Shown piece after piece: positions 1-5,994 of a DNA stretch of 7,681 bases. The notes beneath the pieces are model-generated. The model saw only the letters and a list, made by a program, of their open reading frames with translations, searched no databases and was not told the origin of the DNA. Numbering within the stretch: the first letter of the stretch is position 1; each line of letters starts with the position of its first letter. Source of the DNA: Bifidobacterium breve (GTDB lineage Bacteria; Actinomycetota; Acidimicrobiia; IMCC26256; PALSA-555). The position numbers and the translations under genes were made by a program. The stretch is taken from NCBI GenBank assembly GCA_945889545.1, contig CAMDCC010000139.1, positions 1 through 7,681 on the forward strand, given 5' to 3'.

Positions 1-170
1 TGCATCGGGATCGCCATCAACTGCTCGCGTCGTTCGAGCACCGAATGGAGCACTGCTTCGTACTGCGAGCGATTCCGGCCGAGGATCGAGCTCAGCATTG
101 GATGAGCCGACGTCGCGCTCCCCCATCGAGGTTGGGGATCGATGGGATAGTCCAGCTGGATTCGCCCCAC
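1..170 (-). CDS. N-terminal part of an unrecognised protein, cut by the left window edge
   Basis: The minus strand is open from about 275 to the window edge. A GTG at 170 gives about 56 residues that read like real protein: an N-terminal DYPIDPQPRWG segment, then HPML, then an amphipathic helical stretch (SQYEAVLHSVLERREQLMAIP). Codons in the second half favour G/C at position three, as in the neighbouring genes, and the direction matches the gene upstream. A GGAG lies about 11 nt before the GTG, a weak ribosome site. An internal ATG at 98 is the alternative start, but it would drop the PRWG segment, which looks coding. I have a vague memory of similar N-termini (PR-[YW]-G, HP, Y, L, IP) in uncharacterised or methyltransferase-like bacterial proteins, but I cannot assign a family. 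It lies 104 bp downstream of the PhyH-family gene and could be cotranscribed with it. Confidence 0.5.
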   Translation of the reverse strand, partial: MGRIQLDYPIDPQPRWGSATSAHPMLSSILGRNRSQYEAVLHSVLERREQLMAIPM

Positions 171-274
171 GAGTCGGTGCGCTCCAGGATCTGTCCGCTT
201 TCGGTTGGCCCGCCACACACGCGACCTCGAGACGAGGCTGCGCTTTGCGTGCTTGGCGAACTGCGTCGGACCAG

Positions 275-1459
275 TCATGCCCGCGCCGTGAGTTCGTCAA
301 CTGAGTGGACCTTGCCGTCCTGTTCGAAGAGCACGTCGTTGTACCCGTTCCCTGGTCCGACGAACTCGAGCGTCTCCGGCCGCGAGAAGGTCACGTAGAC
401 CGCTCGCCGCCCCGGGCCGTCGCCCGACGGTGCCGGTGCCGCGTGCAGCACATGACCGAAGTGCACGGTCACATCGCCGGGCTCGGTGTCGATGGCCACC
501 ACCGGCTGGTTCGCCTCGTCGCCGGGCTTGAGCGGATGTGACGATCCGCGGTGCGATCCGGCAAGAAAGTGGAGCTGTCCAGTGGCCGCCGACGCGGGAT
601 CCAGCTGGATACCGATCGCCACGGTCGGACAGAGCACCGGATGGCCACCGAGCCCGCAGTCGCGGTGCCACGGGAGGTCGGAGAGCCCGGCGGTGATCTC
701 CGGGTGCTTGATGACGACGCTGTGACCGTCGAGACAATCGATCTCCGGCGCGAGGCCGGGGCCACCCAGATCGGCGATCCGACGCAGCCTCGGGTCGTCG
801 CCAAGACCACCAATGAGCTCGGAGCTGCGCGCGAGGTAGATGACGCGGCAGCACACCTCGGTGCCGTCGCTGCGAGTGGCCCACCACGAAGCACCGTCAT
901 CCGGTCGAGCGGCGGCTCGCGCTCGCTCCACGTCGGCCTGGAGGGCGGCGATCTCGTCGGCGGCGAACACGCCGCGCACGTGCAGGAAGCCCTTGTCGTC
1001 GAGGAACGCCCGCAGTTCGTCGTCGGAGTCGTCGAGCGTGAACCCACGATCCAGGTCGTCACCGAATCCCATTGTCGCGGGATCGATGATCGGACGCTCG
1101 TGGTAGAGCGCCCGGAGCGCCGGCTCCCAGCGTTCGAGCCATCCGAAGTCGCCGCGGCTCACCTGCAGCATTCCCGAGTACAACAAGCCGAAGCAGGTGC
1201 GCAGCTCGTTGGCGAAGTCGGAGAAAGCCTCACGCGACAGGTGCACGAGCGTGTCGGCCGCCGCGTCACCAGGCCAGATCTCCACCGTGTCGGGCGACGC
1301 CACATACGTGTACGCCGCGCCGTCGGGCGTCTTGAAGCCGATGGTGCCCACACCGGCGAGATCAGGTGCGGCGAGCAGGCCGCTCCCTGCCTCGATGAGC
1401 TTCGGAAGATCGATGAGGTGGAACTGATCGAAGTCGATCGCCTCAAACGTGATTGCCAT
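275..1459 (-). CDS. Phytanoyl-CoA dioxygenase (PhyH) family Fe(II)/2-oxoglutarate oxygenase with an N-terminal extension
   Basis: This is a 394-residue cytoplasmic protein. Residues about 145-375 look like the double-stranded beta-helix of the PhyH family, which hydroxylates substrates using Fe(II), O2 and 2-oxoglutarate. The iron triad is visible: H265 and D267 in LPWHRDCGLGG, and a distal histidine, most likely H339 in HVLHAAP. An arginine at 351/352 (GRRAVYVTFSRP) is placed to bind 2-oxoglutarate. Family members act on phytanoyl-CoA, small natural products or modified amino acids, so the substrate cannot be named. Residues 1-130 are extra to the core. Their pattern (strands, then a SREAFSDFANELRTCFGLL helix, then GMLQVSRGDF and a helix) is reminiscent of an SCP2-type lipid-binding domain, but this is uncertain. 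The ATG at 1459 has a strong purine-rich ribosome site (GGGAGGGGGAG) just upstream. The TGA is at 275-277. The upstream leader carries a long hairpin. Confidence 0.88.
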   Translation of the reverse strand: MAITFEAIDFDQFHLIDLPKLIEAGSGLLAAPDLAGVGTIGFKTPDGAAYTYVASPDTVEIWPGDAAADTLVHLSREAFSDFANELRTCFGLLYSGMLQVSRGDFGWLERWEPALRALYHERPIIDPATMGFGDDLDRGFTLDDSDDELRAFLDDKGFLHVRGVFAADEIAALQADVERARAAARPDDGASWWATRSDGTEVCCRVIYLARSSELIGGLGDDPRLRRIADLGGPGLAPEIDCLDGHSVVIKHPEITAGLSDLPWHRDCGLGGHPVLCPTVAIGIQLDPASAATGQLHFLAGSHRGSSHPLKPGDEANQPVVAIDTEPGDVTVHFGHVLHAAPAPSGDGPGRRAVYVTFSRPETLEFVGPGNGYNDVLFEQDGKVHSVDELTARA

Positions 1460-1493
1460 CGCTCCCCCTCCCCTCGCGCCGAGTCCCTACTGC

Positions 1494-1541
1494 TTTCGGG
1501 GCAATCGCGCCCCCGTAGATAGGCGCTGGATTGCCCCGAAA
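1494..1541 (-). terminator. Long stem-loop after the cell-wall hydrolase gene; probable terminator or leader structure
   Basis: TTTCGGGGCAATC at 1494-1506 is the exact reverse complement of GATTGCCCCGAAA at 1529-1541, a perfect 13-bp stem. Inside it GCGCC (1507-1511) pairs with GGCGC (1522-1526), giving about 18 paired bases with a 2-nt bulge and a 10-nt loop. On the minus strand it starts about 25 nt after the stop codon of the hydrolase gene, the usual place for a terminator. It ends 34 nt before the PhyH-family start. No U-tract follows, so a classical intrinsic terminator is not certain. A leader element or protein-binding palindrome for the downstream gene is the alternative. Confidence 0.6.
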
Positions 1542-1566
1542 CGGGTGGGCTGGTGTGAGGGTAGTG

Positions 1567-2748
1567 CTACCCGTGGGTCTGGGCGTAGGCGACCATGCTG
1601 GCGTAGACGTTGAGCACGCTCGAGGAGTACCGGGTGCTCGTCGCCCAGTTGCCGTGGCCCATGTCGCTCCACGTCGGGGCCCAGCCCTTGGCGAAGAACG
1701 TGTTGAAGTTCCGCACCGCGGTGGCCGGGTTGGCCCCGTACCAGTACGGCGACGGCGGGTGCGCGAGTCCCGACGAAAGTGAGAAGCGGTCGGCGTAGTT
1801 CTTCAGGTGCTGGATCTGTGCACGAATGCCGTCACGCGCGGTCGGGAAGCGTCGACCGGTCGAACAGCTGTCGCACCATCCCATGCCTGCGAAGTTGTTG
1901 TTGGGTGAGGCACGGAAACCACCCGTCTCGACGATCGCCTGTGCGAAGGCAAGATCGCCGCGCACCTGCTCGGCCTGGCCTTCCTCTACGAAGAGCTGCG
2001 CGAGCTGGTCGATCGTGGAGCCGGGAACGCGGAAGTCGTAGTTGCGGGTATGCCACCACCCCACCATCTGCGCTGCCGTGAGAATCGTGGGCCCCATCAC
2101 TGGCTCTCCGCGTGCGCGCAATGCACCGAGCGCGCGAGCACGTTCCAGCGCAGCGTTCGCAACGGCAACCCGCCGATCGAACTCGGCTTGCTGTGCGAGC
2201 AGCTCGGACTCAACCTGCGCGAGCGCCGCTTGTTCCACCGCGAGCTGCTCCTGCTGCCCAGCGAGCTCCTTCTTCGTGGCCTCGAGCTGCGCAGCGGTCT
2301 CTTCGAGCTGATCCATCGTGGTGTCGTCTTGCTTGGCCGCGGCTTCCGTGAGGCGTTGACGGCGGAGCGCCTCCAACGTGGGATTCAGAGGCAGCGCGTT
2401 GAACTTGCTGTTCGGTCCGGTGCCCTTGTACAAGGATGCGGCGCGTTCGCGAACCATGACGCGCAACCGCTTGACCTCGGCCCGCAATGCCGGGATCTGC
2501 GCCTCGAGCTCGGCGATGTGCGTCTGCACCGCAGCGATCTGAATCTCGACGGCAGTCAGCCGCTCTTGGGCGAGGGCGAGGCGTGCGGCCGCTTCGTGGG
2601 CTGCCGCCTGCGCGGCCTGCACCTCGACTTCGGCTTCGCTGATCTGCTGATCGAAGGGATCCACCTGAGCCGTTGCCGGCGGCGCCGTCGCCACGAAGGC
2701 GAGGATCCCCAGAGCGAGCGCGACGAAGCGGCGGGTCGAACGAGGCAT
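1567..2748 (-). CDS. Secreted coiled-coil peptidoglycan hydrolase with a glucosaminidase-type C-terminal domain
   Basis: From the ATG at 2748 the protein has 393 residues. Residues 1-27 are a Sec signal peptide (PRSTRR, a hydrophobic core, then PATA before Q28). Residues about 35-105 and 130-205 are Ala/Gln/Glu-rich heptad helices forming a long coiled coil, like the regulatory arms of PcsB- and EnvC-type hydrolases. Residues about 240-390 look like a lysozyme-fold glucosaminidase domain: LAFAQAIVETGGF places E274 as the likely catalytic acid, followed by NNNFAGMGWCD, a region around DGIRAQIQHLKNYA, and aromatic motifs. C292 and C295 could form a disulfide. The expected role is cleaving cell-wall glycan outside the membrane, perhaps during division. 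Coiled-coil hydrolases are often activated by FtsEX, but no partner is in view. A GTG at 2793 in the same frame would spoil the signal peptide and lies upstream of the likely promoter, so 2748 is preferred. Confidence 0.82.
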   Translation of the reverse strand: MPRSTRRFVALALGILAFVATAPPATAQVDPFDQQISEAEVEVQAAQAAAHEAAARLALAQERLTAVEIQIAAVQTHIAELEAQIPALRAEVKRLRVMVRERAASLYKGTGPNSKFNALPLNPTLEALRRQRLTEAAAKQDDTTMDQLEETAAQLEATKKELAGQQEQLAVEQAALAQVESELLAQQAEFDRRVAVANAALERARALGALRARGEPVMGPTILTAAQMVGWWHTRNYDFRVPGSTIDQLAQLFVEEGQAEQVRGDLAFAQAIVETGGFRASPNNNFAGMGWCDSCSTGRRFPTARDGIRAQIQHLKNYADRFSLSSGLAHPPSPYWYGANPATAVRNFNTFFAKGWAPTWSDMGHGNWATSTRYSSSVLNVYASMVAYAQTHG

Positions 2749-2755
2749 TGCCCCA

Positions 2756-2784
2756 AGGTTACGCAACACGAGCCACAGTGACAA
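2756..2784 (-). promoter_or_regulatory. Promoter of the cell-wall hydrolase gene, placed for a leaderless mRNA
   Basis: On the minus strand TTGTCA (2784-2779, 5 of 6 to the -35 consensus) is followed after exactly 17 nt by TAACCT (2761-2756, an actinobacterial TANNNT -10). The -10 ends 7 nt before the A of the ATG at 2748, so transcription would begin at or within a base of the start codon. No good Shine-Dalgarno precedes this ATG, which fits leaderless translation. The site also argues against the upstream GTG start. Confidence 0.55.
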
Positions 2785-2817
2785 CAGGCCCACACATGGT
2801 GGCGGAGAGCGCTCTTC

Positions 2818-2823
2818 TACGAT
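2818..2823 (+). promoter_or_regulatory. Possible -10 element of the F420-type oxidoreductase gene
   Basis: TACGAT (4 of 6 to TATAAT) lies 7 nt before the ATG at 2831, again the spacing for a leaderless transcript. No convincing -35 is seen 16-18 nt upstream, so this is a weak call. It overlaps the alternative ATG at 2822. Confidence 0.3.
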
Positions 2824-2830
2824 GCGGCAG

Positions 2831-3715
2831 ATGGCACACCTGGGTCGGGTCGGAGTCTGGACGTTCGCCCTCGACCAACAGCCGGCCGCGAGGGCAAAGG
2901 AGCTCGTCGCCGAGTTCGAGGCGTTGGGCTACGGCACCGTCTGGATCCCGGAGGCGGTCGGCCGCGATGCCCTCGTCAACTCCTACCTCCTCCTCTCAGG
3001 CGCTGAACGCATCGCGGTCGCCACCGGCATCGCGACGATCTACGCCCGCGACGCGCTCGCTATGAGCGCGGGATGGAAGACCGTGAGCGAAGCATTTCCA
3101 GGACGTTTCGTGCTCGGGCTCGGCGTGAGTCATCAACCGATGGTGGAAGGGATGCGGGGCCAAGAGTACGGGCCGCCGCTCACTGCGATGCGCGAGTACC
3201 TCGACCAGATGGACAGCGCGCCGTACTTCGCGTCGCCACCGACCGTCGAACCCGAGCGTGTGCTCGCAGCGCTCGGGCCGAGAATGCTCGAGCTCGCACG
3301 CGATCGCACGGCGGGTGCACATCCCTACAACGTGCCACCCGAGCACACCTCCCAAGCGCGAGAGATCCTCGGTCCCGGTCCCCTGCTCGCGCCCGAGCAG
3401 ATGGTGATCCTCGAGACCGATCCTGCCGTCGCACGCGAGATCGCGCGCAAGACGCTGGCGATCTATTTCCCCGGCCTTCCGAACTACGCGAACAACCTGC
3501 GCCGCCTCGGGTTCACCGAAGAGGACCTCACCGCGCCGCTCAGCGATCGACTCGTCGACGCGATCGTGGCGTGGGGCGATGTCGACGCGATCCGCACGCG
3601 AGTGCAAGCGCACCACGACGCGGGTGCCGACCACGTGTGCGTGCAAGTGCTCCCCGGCACCAACATCGACGACCTGATGCGCGACTACCGAGTGCTGGCC
3701 GAGGCGCTGCTGTAG
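2831..3715 (+). CDS. Luciferase-like (LLM) flavin-dependent oxidoreductase, probably F420-dependent
   Basis: This 294-residue cytoplasmic protein has the bacterial luciferase-like TIM barrel. Landmarks are LGRVGVWTF at the first strand, EALGYGTVWIPEAVGRDA, IAVATGIATIYARDALAMSAGW for the next strands, and FPGRFVLGLGVSHQPMVEG for the flavin-binding region. The C-terminal part contains ADHVCVQVLPG, typical of the last barrel strand. It resembles the short actinobacterial subfamily around MSMEG_4141, which is predicted to use the deazaflavin F420, but the substrate is unknown. Two ATGs are possible, at 2822 and 2831. Neither has a clear Shine-Dalgarno. I prefer 2831 because a -10-like TACGAT places the transcript start there and because the N-terminus then begins just before LGRVGVW. 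It is divergent from the hydrolase gene and converges on the amidohydrolase gene with only 3 bp between stop codons. Confidence 0.88.
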   Translation: MAHLGRVGVWTFALDQQPAARAKELVAEFEALGYGTVWIPEAVGRDALVNSYLLLSGAERIAVATGIATIYARDALAMSAGWKTVSEAFPGRFVLGLGVSHQPMVEGMRGQEYGPPLTAMREYLDQMDSAPYFASPPTVEPERVLAALGPRMLELARDRTAGAHPYNVPPEHTSQAREILGPGPLLAPEQMVILETDPAVAREIARKTLAIYFPGLPNYANNLRRLGFTEEDLTAPLSDRLVDAIVAWGDVDAIRTRVQAHHDAGADHVCVQVLPGTNIDDLMRDYRVLAEALL

Positions 3716-3718
3716 GAC

Positions 3719-4918
3719 CTACTTGTCGAGGTCGAGGTGGAGCATGCGGATGGCGTTGCCGCGCATGAGCTTGTAGATCGTCTCGTCGTCGAGGCCCTTG
3801 GTGAGCTTCTCCGCGATCTCCTTGGTGTGCGGCCACGTGGAGTCGGAGTGCGGGTAGTCGGTCTCGAACGTGATGTTGTCGACCCCCACCGACTCGAGTG
3901 ACTCGAGCCCGTGCTTGTCGTCGAAGAAGCAGCCGAAGATGTGCTCCTTGTAGTACTGGCTCGGCGGCTTGAGCACCTTGCCCTCGAGGTTGGCCCACGC
4001 GCGGTTGTGGTCCCACACGTCGTCGGCCCGCTCCAGGATGTAGGGGATCCAGCCGATCTGGCCCTCGGAGTACGCGATCTTCAACTTCGGGTGCTTCTCG
4101 AACGTGCCCGACATCAGGAAGTCGACCATCGACATCGCCGCGTTCATATACGTGAGCGTGGAACCGACCCCAGCGGGTGCATCAGCCGAAGTGCTCGGCA
4201 TCTTCGACGACGATCCGATGTGCATGCAGACCACGGTGTCGGTCTCGGCGCACATTGCAAAGAACGGGTCCCAGTAGCCATCGGCATCGTGCACCGACGG
4301 AAGGCCGAGGAACGGAGGAATCTCGGTGAAGCACACGGCGTGCCCACCACGGTCAGCGTTGCGCTGCACCTCAGCAGCCGCGAGCTTGGCGTCCCACAAT
4401 GGGATGAGCGGAAGCGGGATCAGCCGACCACCCGAGCCGCCGCACCACTCATCGAACATCCAGTCGTTGTATGCCTTGACGCAGAGGAGCGCGAGCTCCT
4501 TGTCGCTGGCTTCGAGAAACGTCTGGCCACAGAAGCGAGGGAACGTCGGAAACGCGAGCGACGCTTCCGTCCAGTTCGCGTCCATATCTTCGAGGCGCGC
4601 TTTCTGCTCATAGCAACCTGGGCGCATCTCGTCGAAGGTGATGGCCGTGACCTTCACCTCGTCGCGGTCGAAGCCAGCGGCCGCCGACAAGCGAGTGAGT
4701 GGGTACACGAGATCTTCGTAGAGCCACCAGTCGCACATCGGGCCGTCGTCGCCCGGCGCGTACGAGAACTTGCCGCCGACGAACGTCATCTCCCCCAACG
4801 GCTGGCGCATCGTGCGGGGACCGATGTCCTTGTACTTGGCCGGCAGACGGTCCTGCCACACGTTCGGCGGCTCCACCACGTGGTCGTCGACGGAGATGAT
4901 CTTCGGAAACTCAGGCAT
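3719..4918 (-). CDS. Metal-dependent amidohydrolase family protein (amidohydrolase 2, ACMSD-like)
   Basis: From the ATG at 4918 the protein has 399 residues, matching the amidohydrolase-2 TIM-barrel hydrolases and decarboxylases. Metal-site motifs appear in order: D11-D12-H13 followed by VVEPP at the first strand, H233 in VVCMHIGSSS, and the catalytic aspartate D354 in FETDYPHSDSTWP near the end. The segment KLKIAYSEGQIGWIPYILERAD and the closing NAIRMLHLD helix are also typical. Such proteins are widespread in actinobacterial catabolic clusters for aromatic, lipid or steroid compounds. The exact reaction cannot be read from sequence. An in-frame ATG at 4930 would add MLAD, but neither start has a Shine-Dalgarno. 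A -10 element overlapping 4930 puts the predicted transcript start at 4918. The promoter contains a perfect inverted repeat, so expression is probably controlled by a repressor, likely ligand-responsive. Confidence 0.9.
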   Translation of the reverse strand: MPEFPKIISVDDHVVEPPNVWQDRLPAKYKDIGPRTMRQPLGEMTFVGGKFSYAPGDDGPMCDWWLYEDLVYPLTRLSAAAGFDRDEVKVTAITFDEMRPGCYEQKARLEDMDANWTEASLAFPTFPRFCGQTFLEASDKELALLCVKAYNDWMFDEWCGGSGGRLIPLPLIPLWDAKLAAAEVQRNADRGGHAVCFTEIPPFLGLPSVHDADGYWDPFFAMCAETDTVVCMHIGSSSKMPSTSADAPAGVGSTLTYMNAAMSMVDFLMSGTFEKHPKLKIAYSEGQIGWIPYILERADDVWDHNRAWANLEGKVLKPPSQYYKEHIFGCFFDDKHGLESLESVGVDNITFETDYPHSDSTWPHTKEIAEKLTKGLDDETIYKLMRGNAIRMLHLDLDK

Positions 4919-4925
4919 GTCGGCG

Positions 4926-4954
4926 AGCATACGACGTACCTGACGACCCGTCAG
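4926..4954 (-). promoter_or_regulatory. Promoter of the amidohydrolase gene, placed for a leaderless mRNA
   Basis: On the minus strand CTGACG (4954-4949, 4 of 6 to TTGACA) is followed after 17 nt by TATGCT (4931-4926, 4 of 6 to TATAAT). Seven bases then separate it from the A of the ATG at 4918. The -35 element lies inside the inverted repeat at 4936-4958, the arrangement expected for repression by steric block. Confidence 0.5.
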
Positions 4955-4958
4955 GTAC
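4936..4958. promoter_or_regulatory. Perfect inverted repeat, probable TetR-family operator
   Basis: GTACCTGACG (4936-4945) and CGTCAGGTAC (4949-4958) are exact reverse complements separated by 3 bp. Length, symmetry and short spacer fit a TetR-type operator. CTGACG-type half-sites are, from memory, common upstream of actinobacterial catabolic genes. It covers the -35 element and most of the spacer of the amidohydrolase promoter. No regulator gene of this type is in the window. A terminator is less likely, because there is no U-tract and the loop would be only 3 nt. Confidence 0.65.
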
Positions 4959-4981
4959 GAAGCCGACGCAGTCCTGACTGG

Positions 4982-4997
4982 CGTGGCTCAGGCCACG
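4982..4997 (-). terminator. Short hairpin over the stop codon of the ferric-reductase-like gene
   Basis: CGTGGC (4982-4987) pairs with GCCACG (4992-4997) around a 4-nt loop. In the minus-strand RNA the TGA stop (4990-4988) lies at the loop edge. A second small inverted repeat, CAGTC-CT-GACTG at 4969-4980, follows. There is no U-tract, so termination is only a possibility. Confidence 0.3.
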
Positions 4998-5605
4998 TCG
5001 CTGTCGGCACCGACGGACACCAACGGTGTCGGCGCGGTTGCGACCACCCGGGGGCGCGCAGCCACGACGCGTTCGGACCGGACCCGCTTCGCGCCCAGCA
5101 TGCGCGCGATCGTCAGGAAGACGACAACCGCGGTAACACCGAGGCCAGCCCATTGGAGCAGGGGGTTGGAAGCGTCGGTACCGGCTGTGAACATGTGCAA
5201 CGTCGACAGCGCGAACACGCCGTAGCTCGTGAAGTGCACGACCCGCCAGAACTTGCGAGGCAGGTGCTTCATCCCGAGGGACGTCGCTTCGACGGCGAGG
5301 AGCAGGTAGAGGGCGACGACGCCCCAGGCGACCGGCACCGGCTTCCACGCCGACGCCAACGGCACGAACAGCTCGCTGAGTCCGAACTTCGCGTAGGAGT
5401 CGAGCACCAGGCCAACCAGGTGCACGCCGACGAACAGCACGGACAACCCACCCAAGAACCGGTGCAGGTCGAGGACCCATGCGGGCTTGGGCTTGCGTGT
5501 GAGCCGCAACGAGAGCGACAGCCCGAACACGACCGAGGCGCTGACCAACACCCACGAGACGACGCCGCTCGCTCGCGCGACGTACCACCACAGGTGTTGG
5601 TTCAT
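4988..5605 (-). CDS. Ferric-reductase-like di-heme transmembrane protein
   Basis: This 205-residue protein has five predicted membrane helices, at about 10-33, 48-68, 92-111, 122-141 and 150-168. Two histidine pairs, H48/H62 (DLHRFLGGLSVLFVGVH) and H124/H137 (VVHFTSYGVFALSTLH), have the 13-14 residue spacing of bis-heme b ligands in the ferric reductase / NOX / MsrQ (YedZ) transmembrane superfamily. It has no FAD or NADPH domain of its own, so electrons must come from or go to partner proteins. The C-terminal 35 residues are Arg/Ala/Val-rich and probably cytoplasmic. The start ATG follows the previous stop as TGACATG, with GGGAGG about 8 nt upstream, indicating translational coupling. With ApbE and two small anchored proteins in the same operon, it probably moves electrons across the membrane. 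MsrQ-like or ferric reductase roles are both possible. Confidence 0.85.
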   Translation of the reverse strand: MNQHLWWYVARASGVVSWVLVSASVVFGLSLSLRLTRKPKPAWVLDLHRFLGGLSVLFVGVHLVGLVLDSYAKFGLSELFVPLASAWKPVPVAWGVVALYLLLAVEATSLGMKHLPRKFWRVVHFTSYGVFALSTLHMFTAGTDASNPLLQWAGLGVTAVVVFLTIARMLGAKRVRSERVVAARPRVVATAPTPLVSVGADSDVA

Positions 5606-5606
5606 G

Positions 5607-5993
5607 TCAGCTGCCTCCCGTCGTGGTGATCGGCGGTGCGGGTGCGGGCGCGGGGGCCGGCGCGGGGGCCGGCGCGGGCGCTGCGGCAGGTGCTGCGACG
5701 GGGGCGGACGCAGCTACGGGCGCGGACCGAGTCGCGCCGCTCGAGGTCGAGCCCGAGGATGGCGCCGCGCCGGCAACCGGACTCGCCGCAGTCGGCGCGG
5801 GTAAGCCGGGGAAAGGCTGCGCGAGGGTTGGCCGGGCCGTGGTGGTCGACGTCGTCTCTACCGGAACCTCCGACGCTTGGGCGCGCTGCTCCACATATGC
5901 CAGCGCGCCCACGAGCCCGAGTGTGGATGACGCAGCGAACCCGACGACGAGGATCCGAGTCGCGGCGGCTGCGTGTGTTCGCCGACGAGCCAT
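5607..5993 (-). CDS. Small membrane-anchored protein with a Ser/Thr/Ala/Pro-rich tail and an SGAT motif
   Basis: This 128-residue protein matches no family I recognise. MARRR is followed by one hydrophobic helix (about 13-33), either an uncleaved anchor or a signal peptide. The rest is low complexity and probably outside the membrane: a Thr-rich stretch (TTSTTTARPT), a Ser/Gly/Ala segment, an Ala-Pro run at about 102-121, and ITTTGGS at the end. Residues 85-88 are SGAT followed by R-S, matching the core of the SGAT-x-S/T site where ApbE attaches FMN to a threonine in FMN_bind proteins. However, the usual preceding Asp is missing and there is no FMN_bind fold. Composition alone could produce this match. 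The ATG at 5993 is one base after the preceding stop (TGACATG) with GAGG about 9 nt upstream. A longer in-frame start at 6314 is rejected because it overlaps the upstream gene and adds Arg-rich shadow sequence. Confidence 0.72.
   Translation of the reverse strand: MARRRTHAAAATRILVVGFAASSTLGLVGALAYVEQRAQASEVPVETTSTTTARPTLAQPFPGLPAPTAASPVAGAAPSSGSTSSGATRSAPVAASAPVAAPAAAPAPAPAPAPAPAPAPPITTTGGS
5635..5682. repeat. Hexanucleotide tandem repeat encoding Ala-Pro dipeptides
   Basis: Eight consecutive 6-bp units of the form GG(T/C/G)GC(G/C/T) with variants such as GGGGCC. The 12-mer GGCGCGGGGGCC occurs twice in a row (5647-5670). Read on the minus strand it encodes the Ala-Pro tail. Ala-Pro runs form stiff extended linkers, as in TonB-type periplasmic spacers. 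Confidence 0.8.
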
Positions 5994-5994
5994 G

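Noticed and set aside
225..237. CCTCG-AGA-CGAGG hairpin after the PhyH-family gene
   Set aside because: A 5-bp stem without a U-tract is expected by chance in GC-rich DNA.
551..1522. A plus-strand open frame of about 320 codons
   Set aside because: It is antisense to the PhyH-family gene, whose iron-binding motifs and ribosome site are clear. It is compositionally a shadow.
2749..2793. Upstream GTG start for the cell-wall hydrolase
   Set aside because: It would put 15 residues before a good signal peptide and lies upstream of the predicted transcript start.
3911..5629. A plus-strand open frame of more than 500 codons
   Set aside because: It is antisense to the amidohydrolase and ferric-reductase-like genes, both with clear family motifs. 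The translation is Arg/His/Glu-rich with no domain, as expected for a high-GC shadow frame.
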